A DNA stretch of 52,942 nt from Alistipes sp. CAG:514. GTDB taxonomy: Bacteria; Bacteroidota; Bacteroidia; Bacteroidales; UBA932. The notes under the pieces are model-generated. The model saw only the letters and a program-made list of their open reading frames with translations. It was not told the origin of the DNA and made no database searches. How positions within the stretch are numbered: the first letter of the stretch is position 1; the number at the start of each line of letters is the position of its first letter. The stretch is from the NCBI GenBank assembly GCA_000431015.1, contig HF986081.1:79855-132796 (forward strand). Direction: 5' to 3'. Positions 51,920 through 52,942 of this stretch are shown piece after piece. The translations under genes were made by a program, and so were the position numbers.

Positions 51920-52942
51920 ATGAATAAAACAAACAGAATAATCAACTTAGGGCTAATCCAGTGGTCCGATCCGTTTGATCGCAAGGCAATGAGCGGGACT
52001 ACGTACAAGATGGCGGAGGCTCTTCGCGCAGTCGGTTTCAATGTGGTTTGGGTGCCTGCAAAGAAGACATTAGCGCTAAGGATGTACACTAAAGCGGTCA
52101 ATTTACTAAACAAGTTTTCACGTAAACAGACAAAACCGTCGCACACGAAGATAGGAGCGTCGTTGCTTTCCGGCACTTTAGACAGGACAATCATCGATTC
52201 GTGCGATGTTCTGTTCGCTCCGATGGCGAGTGAGTGCATATTCAGGCTTAGGACTGACAAGCCGCTGATCTATCTTTCAGACGCCACATTCGCGATCATG
52301 GTGGATTATTATTTTCATAATTTGTCTAAACGGACGGTGAGACAGGGAAATATGATAGAACGCAATGCGATTGATCTGGCAAGCGAGGTTGTTGTCTCAT
52401 CCCGTTGGGCTGCGGAATCCGTGGTTGCGGACTACCATAAGGATCCTTCGAAGATTCACGTGATAGAATTCGGCGCCAACATCGACGAAAAAAGACATAG
52501 TGCCGAGGACATTCAGGTACAACGGTCACCTGGATCTCCTGTTTTTAGGAGTGGATTGGGTGCGCAAGGGAGGCCGGATCGCAGTGGACATCTGCCGTTG
52601 GCTGAATGAGAACGGAATCCCGTCCACGCTTCACATCGTCGGGGTGAGAAATCTCGATCCTGCAATCCGAAAACTATCGTTTGTGGATTATGTCGGTTTC
52701 CTGAACAAGAATATTCCCGAAGAGTATAAAAGGCTTGTTGACCTGACGCGCCTCTGCCATTGCATGCTTCTCCCGACTCTCGCCGAGTGTTCCGCTATCG
52801 CGTTCTGCGAAAGCAGCGCCAATGGCCTCCCGGTCTTTTCCCATCTGACAGGAGGAGTCGCAGACTACATCTGCGAGGGAGAGAATGGTCATTTGCTTCC
52901 ATTCGGCTCCTCCGTGAGTTTAACATTAAATTGTATAATTAA
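51920..52942 (+). pseudogene. Glycosyltransferase family 4, frameshifted and cut by the window end
   Basis: The ATG at 51920 opens a frame reading normally to about residue 190 (NVVWVPAKK, SDATFAIMVDYYF, VVVSSRWAAE, VIEFGANIDEK). It then meets a run of six A at 52488-52493. Dropping one A restores a continuous frame from 52494 to the edge (DIVPRTFRYNGHLDLLFLGV, then the GT4 EX7E motif in LPTLAECSAIAFCE). As read, the protein ends at 52609 with unrelated sequence. GT4 enzymes transfer sugars from nucleotide donors in glycan synthesis. The break is a real mutation or a homopolymer/end-of-contig error. The 84-base gap before it is AT-rich with nothing clear. Confidence 0.78.

Noticed and set aside
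52488..52494. Programmed -1 ribosomal frameshift in the glycosyltransferase
   Set aside because: The codons are GAA AAA AGA, not A AAA AAG in the right phase, and the required shift is +1; mutation or sequencing error is simpler.
52760..52942. A 60-codon frame at the right end
   Set aside because: It overlaps the restored glycosyltransferase frame, which carries the GT4 motif; the alternative translation is Arg-rich and not protein-like.
1..52942. tRNA genes, CRISPR arrays, insertion sequences, prophage
   Set aside because: I looked in all intergenic gaps and saw no tRNA-like cloverleaf, no regularly spaced repeats, and no transposase, integrase or phage protein.

Overview
The window looks like chromosomal DNA of an anaerobic Bacteroidales bacterium with roughly 54% GC (my estimate). 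The evidence is large TonB-dependent outer-membrane receptors (one paired with a DUF4249 lipoprotein), lineage-typical DUF5606, DUF3276 (PUR-like) and DUF6340 proteins, the long Bacteroidetes form of NusB, and repeated Bacteroidetes-type -7 boxes (TAnnTTTG) just upstream of genes. Ferredoxin-linked enzymes (NfnAB, a four-subunit 2-oxoacid:ferredoxin oxidoreductase, anaerobic GlpABC) point to fermentative, anaerobic energy metabolism. I found no tRNA, CRISPR array, transposase or phage gene. The last gene runs off the right edge and the first off the left edge.

Layout. 1-1609 (-): nfnB (partial) and nfnA. 1865-6801 (+): a membrane polyferredoxin with an HMA-like domain, then an outer-membrane beta-barrel. 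6798-8293 (-): small ORF, trmO, nitroreductase. 8532-13705 (+): butyrate-kinase-family gene, branched-chain aminotransferase, TPR protein and korDABC, a compact ferredoxin-dependent branched-chain amino acid/branched-chain fatty acid module. 13702-17245 (-): TonB receptor plus DUF4249 lipoprotein. 17424-21944 (+): M23 peptidase, large MscS channel, purN. 22028-26526 (-): mtaD, purine nucleoside phosphorylase, small membrane protein, nadE. 26688-29971 (-): three exported proteins resembling the 3-keto-glycoside breakdown route (Tat-exported Gfo/Idh/MocA dehydrogenase, DUF1080 lipoprotein, sugar-isomerase-fold lipoprotein). 30137-30526 (-): PUR-like protein.

30614-40453 (+) is an almost 10-kb run with very short gaps: nusB, yajC, ybbR-like, coaE, DUF5606, rimO, DUF6340 lipoprotein, glpA, glpB, glpC. 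RNase P RNA (rnpB) lies convergent to glpC and divergent from pyrG. After pyrG and a glutaminyl-peptide cyclotransferase comes a 400-base gap holding a cluster of palindromic REP-like repeats and a TPP riboswitch. The riboswitch leads into a TonB receptor that is therefore a likely thiamine importer. Then follow patatin, ZIP transporter, greA, HAD phosphatase, a UvrA paralogue lacking the UvrB-binding domain (UvrA2 type), and a glycosyltransferase whose frame is broken at a run of six A.

The most unusual global signal is a strong excess of GAATAT/ATATTC (about 110 sites by hand count, about 18 expected from composition) and of the palindrome GAATATTC (13 sites, under 1 expected). The sites lie in all codon frames, on both strands and between genes. 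The longest stretch without the motif, about 4 kb, covers the 3-keto-sugar cluster.
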